Of a stretch of DNA of 64,000 bases, positions 48,885-61,510 are shown piece after piece. How positions within the stretch are numbered: position 1 is the first letter of the stretch; every line of letters starts with the position of its first letter. Origin of the DNA: Ceraceosorus guamensis (taxonomy: Eukaryota; Basidiomycota; Exobasidiomycetes; Ceraceosorales; Ceraceosoraceae); the NCBI RefSeq assembly GCF_003144195.1, contig NW_020290058.1, positions 38,743 to 102,742 on the forward strand. Reading direction: 5' to 3'. The notes below the pieces were generated by a model. It was not told the DNA's origin, did no database searches, and saw nothing but the letters and a program-made list of their open reading frames with translations. The translations under genes and the position numbers were made by a program.

Positions 48885-49078
48885 GAGATACTCTTGAATC
48901 GTGAATCGTGAATGACTGGACGATGCTTGAATCGTGAATGTGTGTGAGTCCCAACTCCTGCCTCCAACCTCCAACCTCCAACCTCGCGCCATCCCTCTTT
49001 CTCTTCTGACTCTGACACCATCAACAAAGCATCACGCCAAACGTCATCATCACCAGACGCGACAGATCCTTGGTCGCC

Positions 49079-50781
49079 ATGTCCGCGCCAACGTCTGGCT
49101 TTGCGCTGCCCAATCACGACTTGTCCAGCCTCTCGCTGACCGGTCGACTGCAGCGCATTTTTCAACAAGCCGCACATCCATCTCCCTCTCTGCCTCCTGT
49201 CTCTGACGACCCATCTACCTCATCCGCCACCCCAACCGACCCAGCCTTGGCCTTGCTGCAAGAGATCAAATCCGCTCAAGAACTGGCTGCCTCGTTGGAT
49301 CTCGTATCTCACAATGACCATCTGGAAGATCTCTCTACAGCCACGCTCAGAGCCTTGCTCTTGCCCGCCGTACTTGCAGAGGTATTGACTCGGGTAAAGA
49401 CCCCCATCGGACCACCAGGCATTTCACAGAGGCTCGAGGTGCTCAAAGGCAGCGCAGTGAGTGGCCTTGACTTCTGCCAATCAAGTGACCAGTGACGCTT
49501 CAGGCATTTACACACGCAGATGCTACTTTGCACAGGGCGCGCACAAACGCTTTCTCAAATCGCTGCTTCGCATCGGTGTCTTGCCGTCCGCACCTAGCTC
49601 TGAGCGCTCAGCAGCCATTTCGTCAGACTTGCTCCTGCTCTCGCGGCAAGCTCAGCTGCACACCTCGACCTCCCCCTCCACCTCGCTCGTCAGCCAGCCC
49701 GCTTTCCCCAGTCCTGGCTCCAAAAGGGACCTCAAAATTGCTCTGTTCAAACTAGAACGAGCCATTGTCAACGCTCTAGACCAATTTAGAGTTGCAGCGA
49801 GACAAAGGGCTCACAGCCAAGCGTCCGGCATCAAGGTGCCTGATATGGGCTTCGACTCCGCTACAGCCTCACATGAAGCTCCTGCGGAAGCTCTCTGGGA
49901 CTTGCTGCTCTTGTCAAAACCGAACGTGTCACGGCAAGAAAGCGAGGATGAGGATGCACAAGGACAGGACGATGACGGAGCAGAGGATGACGCCTTGGTG
50001 CAGTACCTGCACAGACGCAGAGGCGCCGCTTCTTCAACGTCCTCCCCCACCCCACCTCTCATCACTCGTCCCTCCTCCCTGAGGGGCTACACGCTTCTTC
50101 TGCTCTTGCTACATGCATGCAAGACCATTTCAGCTCTTGACAGCGTTTCCCAAGAAGTTTCGTTGCTCACCAACATGGCCAGTGATCCCTCGCTCGGTCA
50201 ATCGGCGTATGCCATGGAGAGGCGAGAGCGTGAGCGAGCAAGAGAAGGTAAGAGCAGCGATACGAGCTGGAGATTGGATCCGAGAAGGCTGGACGCCAAT
50301 GCGCCTGGACCGTTGTTGGATAAACAAGGCAAGATCCTTAGGCCTTTTCACATCTTGCCAGGAGGCTCTACATCTGCCAACGCGCTGCCTACCGATGAGA
50401 TGAATGCGAGGCAGAGACTCCGGGATGAAGTGTTCAGACCTAGTCATAGGCTTCCGACCATGTCCATCGATGATTTCTTAGCAGAAGAAGAGAGGCGCGG
50501 CAATGTCATCCGTGGCGGAGGGTGAGTGTTGTGACTTTGGCGCGGGTCGAGTGCATAAGCTGCATTCCGCTCCTCACACGTCTCTGATTGATCCACTTCA
50601 CAACAGACACGAAGGAGCGGCAAAAGCTACACCGAGGGAATCACGCGCCCTCAGAGCAGAGCAAGATGGAACGCTGGAGGCTGAAGAAGCAGAAGAACAA
50701 GCAAGAAAGGAAGCTGTTGAGTGGGACGCGTTCAAGGAAGCCAACCCAAAGGGAATTGGCAACACGATGAATAGGGGCTGA
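49079..50781 (+). CDS. TAP42: TAP42-like protein (PP2A-associated, TOR pathway)
   Basis: Three exons: 49079-49456, 49536-50521, 50607-50781; 512 aa. Tap42/alpha4 binds the catalytic subunits of PP2A, PP4 and PP6 and links them to TORC1. The N-terminal helical domain includes LPAVLAEVLTRVKTPIGPPG (family: R...R..Y), KRFLKSLLRIGVLP and KRDLKIALFKLERAIVNAL. The C-terminal part has the well-conserved blocks DKQGKILRPFHILPGG, DEVFRPSHRLPTMSIDDFLA, EEERRGNVIRGGG and EWDAFKEANPKGIGNTMNRG. Residues between are acidic and Ser-rich (EDEDAQGQDDDGAEDD), longer than in yeast. Exon 2 was started at GGCGCGCAC to keep the frame. Confidence 0.94.
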
Positions 50782-51187
50782 GAAGCTCAGAAAATGCATA
50801 ATTTCAATGGTTTCTCGGGGCCAACCGACGCCGGCAATTTGTGGTTTATTGTGACGTGCGTTCGAAATTAATAGTTTGCAGTCACGAGTGTGTGTTAGGG
50901 GGTGGAAGGGGCGGGGAAGGCGAGTGTCGAGAGTCGGTCATGACTTTTGGATCATGAATGCACTGCACTCCGCGAAAAGGCGGAGCGGAGCGTCAACCTA
51001 CGCGTTCGTGTGCGTCCCACTCACACTGCGTCCCATCATATATAACCTCCGCCATGCGCCGCCTGTGCGTACCTTGCACTCCACAAGACCCGTGCCATTC
51101 AAACGAACCACCAACAACCTGCACTCACCCCTTCATCTTTCGCGTTTCCTCGCGCTGCGATTCAGACATCAACGCCACTGCGCAAGG
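50782..51187. promoter_or_regulatory. Spacer and promoter between TAP42 and TAF5
   Basis: These 406 bases hold the TAP42 3' end and the TAF5 promoter. CATATATAAC at 51036-51045, about 145 bases before the TAF5 ATG, is the best TATA-like element in the window. A TCACGAGTGTG motif lies near 50882. Confidence 0.45.
51036..51045 (+). promoter_or_regulatory. TATA-like element upstream of TAF5
   Basis: CATATATAAC lies about 145 bases upstream of the start codon in otherwise GC-rich DNA. Position and sequence suit a TATA box, with no transcript data to confirm. Confidence 0.35.
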
Positions 51188-54100
51188 ATGAGTGGTCCAA
51201 GTGGCTCGTCAGCCAATGCGCTCGCCGGTGCTGCGAGTCGACCCCTTGCTTCCACAGCAGGTCCTTCTAATGGCCCTTCCCTGGAGCCCGGCAACGCAAA
51301 TGGGTCCAACTCGACTACCAATCCTATGTCCAATATACCCTCTAGTGAAGGACCTTCCGTGACGACGAATGGTGTTCCACCTCCGACCGAGCTCGACGTC
51401 GATAGGATGACGGCTGGCTCTGTGCACAACTTCCTGGCCGCGAGGGGATACAACAAGGCGTTGGCGGCCTTGCAGAGCGAATTGAGCAGTGCAGATGATA
51501 CGACGACAGTAGGAGTCGCCGGCGGTGCAATCTCCATCGGCGAGCTGGCAGCCAAGAATGCGCCAAGAGATGTTACTAGAGGTGCTTCGGGTCCAGGTGC
51601 GGAGGAAAAGCACGCAACAGAGATGCTCAAGCAGGATTTCAGCGACAAGGAGAGAGGATTCCAAAACTTGAGGTGGTGGTGCGAGGGAAGCTTAGACGTA
51701 TACCGCGTGCGTACTGACATTGCGCTCGAGGCCCTTTTGGGATTGGCTGCATTCTTCCTAGCAGCTGGCTGACCTCGCATAGAGCATCGCAGCCTGAGCT
51801 GTTACCGCTACTCTTACCCATCTTTGTCCACTCGTACCTCGACCTCGTGCATTCTGGCAACGGCAGCGCAGGTGAGCGCAGCGACTCGCAAGGCAGCATG
51901 AGACCTTCGCTCACATGTGCTCTGCTCTACAGCTGCTTCGTTGTACAAGCACAGCAGCGAGCTCTTCCAACCTTCACAAGCCTCATTGTTGTCCAGGCTG
52001 CGAGCTATCTCGCTTCCGTCGCACGTCCTTTCAGATGGATTGGCGCAGAGGTTCAGGTCGGAAAGATATGTTCTCAAAATGTCTTCCACCGTCTTCGCTT
52101 TGCTGCTTGGCTGGCTTACGGACGGAGCTGGGCCTGTCCAGCCTGCCAATCAGCTGGACGAGGGCGATCCTGATGAGAGAGGCAGAAAGTCGGTGCTTCG
52201 AATCCTGAACGAGAGATGTCGGATACAAGGTAGGCAGTACAGATTTGCGCTTCAGTGGGGTTTCATCTATGTGTCTCACGCGTATGCACTCCCCTCTGCG
52301 CTGCAGTTCTGAACGTTGCTGCGCAGGAGTTGGCTCGACTAAGACTGGAAGAAGGAACCGGGCTCACTGGGGCAGGGCCTAGCTATTCGATCGACGACAA
52401 CCAGCCTACTCAGAAGTCTCTCTTGTCCAACCATCTCAGCTCCGCAGCCGTAGGCAGCACAGATGTGGTCGCAGACTTTAACGCTGCAGCTGCTGGTCCT
52501 CAACTCAAATTGGGCCCTGAGATACCTTTATCCGAAAGGCTAGCAGAGGAGGTACAAAGGCAGGACAAGGCCGAGCAGAAGAAAGAGCAAGAAGAAGCTG
52601 AAAAGAAGAGAAATGGCAGTCCTGATAACGAGGCACAGTTGGGTGAGACGCCCATGGAGGGGGTCGAGGAGGGTCGTGGTGCTGCACATTCGCCTCAGCA
52701 GGCTGATGGAGAATCTCGGGACATATTATCGGCGGCACCGGCCTCTCGAGCCAGAAGTACAGCCACGCCTGCTCGAGGTGGGACCGCTGCTGCTACAGTC
52801 CGAGCGGAGACTGCAGCTCCAAGCGGTCAAGCAGCGTCGACAGCACAAAAGTCAGACTTGATACAGCCACAGTACGCAGACCTTCCACCACAAGCACCTC
52901 TCTTTAGATCGGTGGACGTGGAACGAGAAGTGGCGCGGATGCGAGACGCTCGCAAAGCTATTCGCTTCGGTCCTATTGCTGAGGCGCAGATCAAGGAAGA
53001 AAATTTGAATGCTGCTGAGGGCCCCGCTCCACGGATAGCTACTCTACCATCCATTTGCGCTTACACCTATCACGACGCCGAGGATGGGCTCGCGTGCTCG
53101 ACCTTCTCCATAGACTCTAGCTTGATGGCTGCTGGCTTCGAAGACAGCTATGTGCAAGTATGGAGCCTCAAAGGCGAGCCCTTGCAGCCACTACAGGGCA
53201 ACATCGACCTGACGAAGGTCTCTGACTGTGAGTTGCACCGACCATCACCCCTGCTCTGACGCGCGTGTCCTGATTGACTTCTTCTTTGCAAATCGCTAGC
53301 CAAATCCTTGAAAAAGCAGAGGCAGCACACGTCACTCACTACGCGGAGATTGGTGGGTCATAGCGGACCAGTATACGGCGTGTCCTTTGATCCTGTCAAC
53401 GGTACGGCCGGCGCGCCCAAGCACCTTCTAAGCTGTTCAGCTGATGGCTCAGCGCGCCTGTGGTCTTTGGACACATATTCCGCGCTTGTTGCTTACCGTG
53501 GGCATCAATTGCCGGTCTGGGACATCGAATGGGGACCAATGGGTGTCTATTTCGCGACTTCAAGCGCCGACAGAACAGCGAGACTTTGGAATACCGAGCG
53601 GATACACCCGTTGCGCATGTATGCAGGGCATCTGAGCGACGTGGACGTGAGTTGCACGGAGTGTTGCCCGTTTCCTGCGCCGAGGAATGCGACTGACAGC
53701 GTGATTTCGCTCTTGAGCAGTGCTTGCGCTTCCATCCCAACTCTTTGTACCTCGCTACCGGTTCCTCAGATCGCACATGCCGACTATGGGACGTTCAGCG
53801 CGGCGCCTGCGTGAGGTTGTTCGTCGGCCACTCGAGCCCCGTGTCAAGCGTTCGCATCAGCCCAGATGGTCGATACTTGGCATCGGCAGGGGCAGGCTCG
53901 GCTTTGGGACCATCTCAAGCACCCTCCAGCTTTGGACTCAATGCGCGAAACGGCATCTCATCACATGACGACGACTGCTCCATCAGTCTTTGGGACTTGG
54001 GTTCTGGAAAGAGGATCAAGAAGATGTGGGGACACTCGGCTTGCATCAACGATATCGACTTCACAAAGGACTCGAAACTGCTCATTAGTGCGGCTGCTGA

Positions 54101-54422
54101 TTGCACTGTCAAGGTATGGGACGTAGCAGCTGCCGGTGGTGAGGGTATCAGCGCTTCTGGGCACGGCGCATCAGCCGCAGTGGTTGCTGACGGCACTGGA
54201 GGCTCTTTGCCTTCCGGAGCAGCTGCAGCCGTGAGCGCAATGGTGAACAGCAACGGACTAGAAACAGCGCGTCCAAACGCGGCTGACCATCCAATTGGCA
54301 GTGCAACGTGCTCTTCCGATCTCCTGACCACCTTTCACACCAAGAAGACGCCCATTATCGATGTTCAGGTCACCCCACGTAACCTTGTCCTTTGCTCGGG
54401 TCCCTATGATGCATCAATCTGA
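51188..54422 (+). CDS. TAF5: TFIID subunit TAF5 (WD40)
   Basis: Six exons: 51188-51706, 51793-51871, 51933-52229, 52307-53227, 53300-53646, 53721-54422; 954 aa. TAF5 is a scaffold of TFIID and, in yeast, SAGA. A LisH-like motif lies at residues about 75-100 (SVHNFLAARGYNKALAALQS). The TAF5 N-terminal domain runs from LRWWCEGSLDVYRPELLPLL through PIFVHSYLDLVHSG and ELFQPSQASLLSRLRAI to VLRILNERCRIQ. A long Glu/Ala-rich linker follows, then about six WD40 repeats (GHSGPVYGVSFDP, SCSADGSARLWSLDTYSALV, FHPNSLYLATGSSDRTCRLW, GHSSPVSSVRISPDGRYLAS, SISLWDLGSGKRIKKMWGHS, SAAADCTVKVWDV). The end, TPRNLVLCSGPYDASI, matches the family's terminal strand. Exon 2 begins at CCTGAGCTG: the alternative AG 13 bases earlier (CATAG) would give a stop. 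A Gly/Ala-rich insertion sits near residue 880. Confidence 0.94.
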
Positions 54423-54886
54423 TGTTGTTGACATCGTGATTGCACCCCACGTCACTGCTGATGCTTTGCGTGGTCGCAGAGGCAAAGAGTTCAAGTCACA
54501 GGTGAGGCGGCATGCCGCGACGATGGATGGTGAATGAACCCCATGACTCTCCTTTGCGACTCTTGACCCAACACTTTGACTCGTGAATCGGTATCACGCG
54601 TCTCATCAACAGGCGTGTTGAGACAAGTCACGTGTTTCGATGTCCAAAAAAAAGAATTGGTTAGGTCGTGCGCATGCGCGCTAGAGGGCGCTTCTTGCTC
54701 GCAGAAGGGCAATCTTGAATCTGAATATACCGCATTGCCGTCAAGAGTCTGATGAGTAAACTTCTGTGATTCGCTCCTGATCGTCCTCATTCGCCGTGCA
54801 GTCTACGGGTGAAGGGGAGTGTACGCAATACGGATCCAGAAGCTCATTCAGGGCGTACACAAGCACCTCGAAGCGCGCTAGCCACG
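54423..54886. other. Spacer between TAF5 and RRP8
   Basis: These 464 bases contain GACTCTTGACC and TTTGACTCGTGAATCGG elements near 54557-54590 and the presumed RRP8 promoter. In-frame GTG-started extension of RRP8 upstream to 54809 is possible but not favoured. Confidence 0.5.
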
Positions 54887-56880
54887 ATGCCATCCTTCAA
54901 CAGTGGCGACGGGCTCGACGCGTCTGCGATGGATCTCGCTGCTCTCTCTTCGCAATTGTCAGCATCGCGCGCAGCAGTGGCTGACAGGATCATGGCCCAA
55001 ATGCAAGCAGCAAGCTTGGCCAATTCGGCCCCTGAGCAGCCTAGCAAAAAGCGCAAGAAGGACTCCGAAACTTCCCGCAGCGGACCACGCCCTCCCACTT
55101 TGGGACTTGGAGCCGCGCTGCCTCTAGCTGGCACTTCAGCGTTGGGGGCAGGGCCCAACCGATCGGACAACAGGCTCAAAGGTGCTTTGACTGGTGGTGC
55201 TCGAGCTAGAGGGGCAAAAAGAGATCGAGAGGCACAATTGGCGGAAGACCGCAGGGCTGCTGATGAAGCGCGAGAAGCACAAGAGAAGCAGGAGGAAGAG
55301 GAGCGGACAGATGGAAGGAGCGCCAATGTCAAGAAGCGCAAAGATCGTCAAGATCCGTTTGCACAAATCACTGCTGTGTCCAGTGTCAAAGGCGCGGAGG
55401 CGGAGCGAGCTCAAGCGACAAGGAAGGAAGATCACAGCGGAAAGTCCATTGGCAGCCAAGATGGAGCTGCAACAAGAGCTTCGAGTGCGAGACAAAACAC
55501 ACGAGACATCGGATTGAACAAAGCAGCGGACCTTGCTGGCGCGCAAGCAGCGGAGAGGGCAGCGTCTGCTGGAATGGGCAGAAAAGCCCAAAAAAAAGCC
55601 AGAATCGAAGCGAGGAAACGAGTGCTTCAGGAGGCTGGCGTCCAGAGCGGAGAGACGAGCGGGAGCAAAGGCACCGGAGTCAGCGCCCCCCACACAGCAG
55701 AGGGGGGAAGTGGAAAGCTCAATACAATGTCCAGAAATGCCGATGCTGCTTCCGGATCGCCGGATGAGGCGACAAAGGTGAACCGACGAGATGAGGAGAC
55801 CAATGGAGCTGTGGGTGATGGCGCCGTTGATCTTCCAACTGCCCCACAGCGCCATCCAACGTCGCATTTGACGCCTCTCCAAAGCTCCGCGGCAGCACAA
55901 CTGGCGGGAGCCCGATTCCGATCCATCAACGAAGCGCTGTACACTTCGTCCGGAGCTGAGGCAGTGTCCCTGGCCAAGGAGGATTCCACACGCATGCAAG
56001 AGTATCACCGGGGCTTCAGATCGCAAACGCAGAGCTGGCCTTTGATACCAGTAGACGCCGTGGTGAAGATATTGTGTACCGCAAAGATTGCCACCAGCTC
56101 TTGTGCTGGCAAGCACGTGCGGAATCCTGTGGTTGTGGATCTCGGCGCAGGTGAGGCTCCTCTAGCGAAAGCGCTAGCCAAGTTGTCCAACGAAGCCCAC
56201 CAGACCTCCGGACCAGCACCTGTCGCAGCTTCGAAGAAGAAGCTGACGAACCTCCATGGTCATACTTGGAGCGTTCTAAGCTTTGACCTAGACACATCAC
56301 CAGATGGCTGGGTCGTTGGTGCAAATGTCGCTCAACACGTTCCGCTTCCAGGAGCCCATCATCTAGCAGAGGATCGCGAAGGTGTACAGGACCATGGCGA
56401 CGTCCAAAGCAAGGGCAAGAAAGGCCAAAAAGGCACTCAGCGCGCCAATCCTCAGATTGTAGACGTTGTCGTCTTTTGTCTGGCACTGATGGGCACAGAC
56501 TGGATGGGGATGATTCTCGAAGCCCACAGAATTCTGCACGAAGGGTGAGCGATGTTTGCGTCCACTTTGAGATCAAGCCTGACGTACCCACACCACACGT
56601 TTCCCCACCATCTTCTTGTCGCAGCGGAGACCTCATCATTGCAGAAGTTTCGTCCCGGCACACCTCGGTCGAGGATTTCACCGACCTCATTCGCGAAGCT
56701 GGCTTTGAGCTGAAGAAGAGTGACTCTAGCAACACACACTTTTCCCTCTTCGAATTTTGCAAGATCGAAAGACCAGCTCAAAACAGCCCGAAGAACCGCA
56801 AAGAGCTTGCCGAGTGGAGGGACAAGTTGTGCGAGAAGGGGAGAAAGGTGTTGAAACCTTGCTTGTACAAGAGGCGGTAG
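54887..56880 (+). CDS. RRP8: Ribosomal RNA-processing protein 8 (25S rRNA m1A methyltransferase)
   Basis: Two exons: 54887-56544 and 56625-56880; 637 aa. Rrp8 methylates an adenine in 25S rRNA in the nucleolus. The conserved catalytic part begins HLTPLQSSAAAQLAGARFRS (family: LT.LQ..M...L.GARFR.IN), continues YHRGFRSQTQSWPLIPVDAV (H.GFR.Q...WP..P), the SAM-binding VVVDLGAGEAPLAKAL, the Rrp8 motif VVVFCLALMGTDWMGMILEA, and exon 2 with GGDLIIAEVSSR, FELKKSDSSNTHFSLFEFCK and LKPCLYKRR. The first 350 residues are Lys/Arg/Glu/Ala-rich with nuclear-signal-like KKRKK and KKRKDR, much longer than in yeast (about 390 aa in total). The SAM loop reads GAGEA where GCGEA is usual; this is conservative. 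Confidence 0.95.
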
Positions 56881-57281
56881 CCATCGTAATACTCTTTATA
56901 CGCTTGTGCGTGGAGCCGAAGTGCAGCATTTGCATGACCCATCGACAATGTCTCGTGAACATGGTCGCAGGAACCATCCATGTGCAAGTCGGCACACCAG
57001 TGCGCACCAACGAAGATATTCAGAGCAATGCAGAGGCACGCGATCTGAAATCACAGAGGGCTCGTGTTGTCTGCTGCCTCATCATTCTGGTTTGCTGTAC
57101 ATGATCTGAACGAATGACGGATTGAAGCATCGTACTAGTACAAAGGTGTAGCATATCGCCAAAGCTGAAAAAGTGTCACCAGGCCCGATGAGAGGCGGGC
57201 ATGGCTCGGGCAACACGGTGGAGAGGAATATGTTGCGCGATACGATTCTCTTTCCGCATCGCGTCAAAGAGATTGACGCGC
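56881..57281. other. Convergent spacer between RRP8 and DIM1
   Basis: About 400 bases between two stop codons. Short frames only, no recognised gene. Confidence 0.55.
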
Positions 57282-58892
<1,611 letters not shown>

Positions 58893-59986
58893 GGTCGAAG
58901 CTTGCGGTGCTGCTTATGACAGGTAGCAGGAAAGAGCTTCTTGAGGGCAGCACTCAAACTACCGCCCATCGACAAGTCTCGATGTGGTGCTGATGCGTGT
59001 GCAGGTGCAGGTGCGAGTGCGTGCGCGCGTACCAGACCGGGCTTTGGAGTGGTCACGAGTCGATGTGCGAATGTGGGAACGGTGTGAGCGCAGCGAGGGT
59101 GAGGGTGAGGGTGGCACCGGCTGTGTGGCTCACCACAAGGTCTTGGGCAGCAACGGCTTCTTTTACGAGGGAGGGATAACCAGTAGTGTGCGAAAGGCGG
59201 ACGCTGACGCTTGCAAATGTGATGAGGTAGAATCTTGAATGTCTCGATGAAGACGAGGACTGATGAGATTAGATCCAGCTCCGCGTGAATGCAAGCCGGT
59301 GGCCGCTCGGACTCAAACTGCAAAACGAACAATCGTGAATCAGACTGTGAATCGTAATCCGCAAAATTCCAACTTGCGGCATCAAAATCTTGATGAATGG
59401 TTTCACGAGTGAAGTTCATGATCAGCACATCCCAATAATACATTTTTGAGATTCAGGCGCGCGTTCGAATTTTTTTCGCACGAGAGAGCCTTACGGCGAA
59501 AAGGAGAGTGCATTTTGATGATCAATTTTGTTTGATTATTGGGAGGAGTGAGTCTTAATCACGAATTTGAATCGATTTAATGTGCACGGCCACCGAGACC
59601 GGTATAGATCACTCGGAATCATAACGTGCAAGGCTGTACTTACGACTCAGCCTGCTGTCGATCAAAAGTCACGAGTGCATGGCAGCACCCTATGCGGAAC
59701 TCTGCGGTGATCTTCAATCAAGCATGTGAATGACAATCATGTCTCGCGGTAATGCTGTCGGTACAATTGCAAGCCACGGCGCGTAGCGCGTGCGCTGTTC
59801 CAAGTGCTCTCGGGCTTGCGACCAACACGCCCTCTGGTGTTGGTGTTTCTATTGGCACAGCTCGCAGTCACGACCAGCAGGGCAACAGTACGAAGCTGTA
59901 TTACTTTGCACGCCATGCTGAGCTGCAAATCGAAAAAGTCAAGTCTAACATGGCGAGTGCCGAAGGGGGAGGGGGTGTGGAAACGC
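58893..59986. other. Intergenic region with no recognised gene
   Basis: About 1.1 kb. It contains GTGCAGGTGCAGGTGCG-type imperfect repeats near 59000 and GTGAATC/GAATCGT heptamers near 59330-59350. The opposite-strand frames are low-complexity His/Pro/Ala runs without support. Confidence 0.5.
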
Positions 59987-60914
59987 TCATTCGTACTCCG
60001 TCTTGACCTTGACGTTGGACACATCCACACTTCCACCCAAAGGGATGCGGTGAGGTGAGCTGTGATCGAATACGCTACGATGACCAAACATCGAGTGCAA
60101 GACAGGGGATCCTGTCAGCTCAAGTGCCGCAGATTGCACAACTTGGGTGAGATCAAGCACAAACTCACCCAGGATACGTAAGTCTATGAACCGGAGGTCT
60201 CTCAGCTTCTTGAAAGAGCAATCTATCTTCCGCGTTTCTAGTCTTCTTGTCCAACTCTTCCAAGCTTGTTCTTCGACTGGATTCCAAGCTGGGCTTGTAG
60301 TGCGACAAGTATCGAGTGATCAAGGGCGCGTTGGAATCTGACAATGTCTCCTCTTCGCCCGTCGCGCCATGAGGCGAGCGATTCGCTGCGGCGCTGAAAC
60401 GGTAGACGATCACTCCTCCAATCACCAGCAGCAGTCCGTTGCGCCAGAATGGTGCCGAGAAGCCTGCAAGAGGGGGACAGGCGGCCACGAGGCGTGGAGA
60501 GAGTCAGCTGTGAAGCACAAAGGAGCTAAGAAGGCCGTGTGTCATGAAGCCGATAATGCGCCCGCTCGACGTTACTCTGTCCTCATCGCTTGATCTTTCT
60601 TTCTGCATTATATCAGCTCTGTCCATCCATATCAGTCCAGCAAGTCTTCCTTTCACAGCACCTGTATGCGTCTTGCCCACACACGCTCCGAACAACTACC
60701 AGACCCCGCAGATCGTCACCTCCCCATCGATCAACTCACCCTCCTCAGGATACTGTTCCTCCTCGGCCGCATCAGCCGCCGCATGTCCGTGCGAAGATTC
60801 GGCGGATCGAGAAGCAGAAGCGTGCAGAGTTCGTGCAGCAGTGTTGAGCGTCGCCAAGGAGGTTGGGGCTGCTCGCGCTCTCAAGAAGTGCGGGAGGAGC
60901 ACTCGAGAGGCCAT
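59987..60914 (-). CDS. Small mitochondrial inner-membrane protein, complex I accessory-subunit-like
   Basis: Three exons on the minus strand: 60740-60914, 60169-60463, 59987-60074; 185 aa. Residues 1-40 (MASRVLLPHFLRARAAPTSL, then RTLHASASRS) are a typical presequence with an RTLHAS-type cleavage region. A His/Ala/Glu stretch is followed by QYPEEGFSAPFWRN, one membrane helix (GLLLVIGGVIVYRF), a charged amphipathic part (YLSHYKPSLESSRR, KKTRNAEDRLLFQEAERPP), then VHRLTYPGVFDHSSPHRI and PLGGSVDVSNVKVK. This pattern (YPE.GF..PFWRN, TM, RPP.HR..YP..F...SPH..P.G) recalls fungal complex I accessory subunits such as the 17.8-kDa/NUXM type. I am confident of the gene and its structure, less of the name. 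Divergent from CCT4. Confidence 0.65.
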
Positions 60915-61510
60915 TGTGGACTAGTCCAGTGATTGCTCCAGCGATTGCAGTGATCCAATCGATGGCCGCAGCGTCGAGAGGGACGATGATGTTGAGCGAC
61001 GCTCAACGTCTTTGAAGATGCGATCGACGATTGCTGGGTCGCCTCGCCCTTCGTGCTGGCGGGGAATGCGCGCTTGGTTGGAGGTGCGTGCGTGCGAGCG
61101 TGCGTGCGTGCGTGCGTGAGCAATCCATCTGTCGCCTTGGTCAATCCCACCAACCAACGGTCCGACCAGCGTCATCCACGGCATGAATCAATACGTGCAT
61201 CGCCTCTGAACCTGTAGGACAGCGCACCACGTGGACTAGGTTTCGGCGCACATGCAATCTTCACGTGATGCATCATCAACTTATGCGTCCCGCTGAAGCA
61301 TCGAGTGGCTCGCGCGCTCGACGCGTCCAGCTGATGCTTCTTCACATTTCCAGTCGTGAGTTTGTTTGGCCCAGCAGCAAGCAGGCTGGGCATGAGACGA
61401 GCCAAATTGACACCGCTCCACCCTAGCATCAAAGGCAACAACTGTCACCATCACGGCTTTCGCAGGCTATCAGATCAACATACGAGCCCAGGCGGTCTTG
61501 CACTGCAATA
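60915..61510. promoter_or_regulatory. Divergent intergenic space between the complex I-like gene and CCT4
   Basis: About 600 bases containing a GTGC/GCGT tetranucleotide run at about 61084-61118 and no supported gene. The last 60 bases before 61511 should be the CCT4 leader. Confidence 0.5.
61084..61118. repeat. GTGC (CGTG) tetranucleotide microsatellite
   Basis: About eight GTGC units with one interruption (GAGC) in the space between two divergent start codons. The alternating purine-pyrimidine composition is the kind that can adopt Z-DNA. Confidence 0.85.

Larger units (their letters stand above)
48198..49078. promoter_or_regulatory. Divergent intergenic space between RPN9 and TAP42, rich in heptamer repeats
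   Basis: It contains GAGTCTC x3-4 (48408-48433), GTCAAGA x2-3 (48514-48534), GAGTCTT/TGAGTCA elements at about 48775-48820, GAGCCAT x8 (48829-48884) and GAATCGT x2-3 (48896-48916), all with a 7-bp period. No gene is seen. Both promoters must be here. Confidence 0.6.

Noticed and set aside
54809-54886. N-terminal extension of RRP8 from a GTG codon
   Set aside because: GTG is not an expected nuclear start in fungi, and the ATG at 54887 opens the same frame.
55136-56116. 326-codon open frame on the minus strand
   Set aside because: Antisense shadow of RRP8 exon 1, Ser/Leu/Cys-rich without a recognisable domain.
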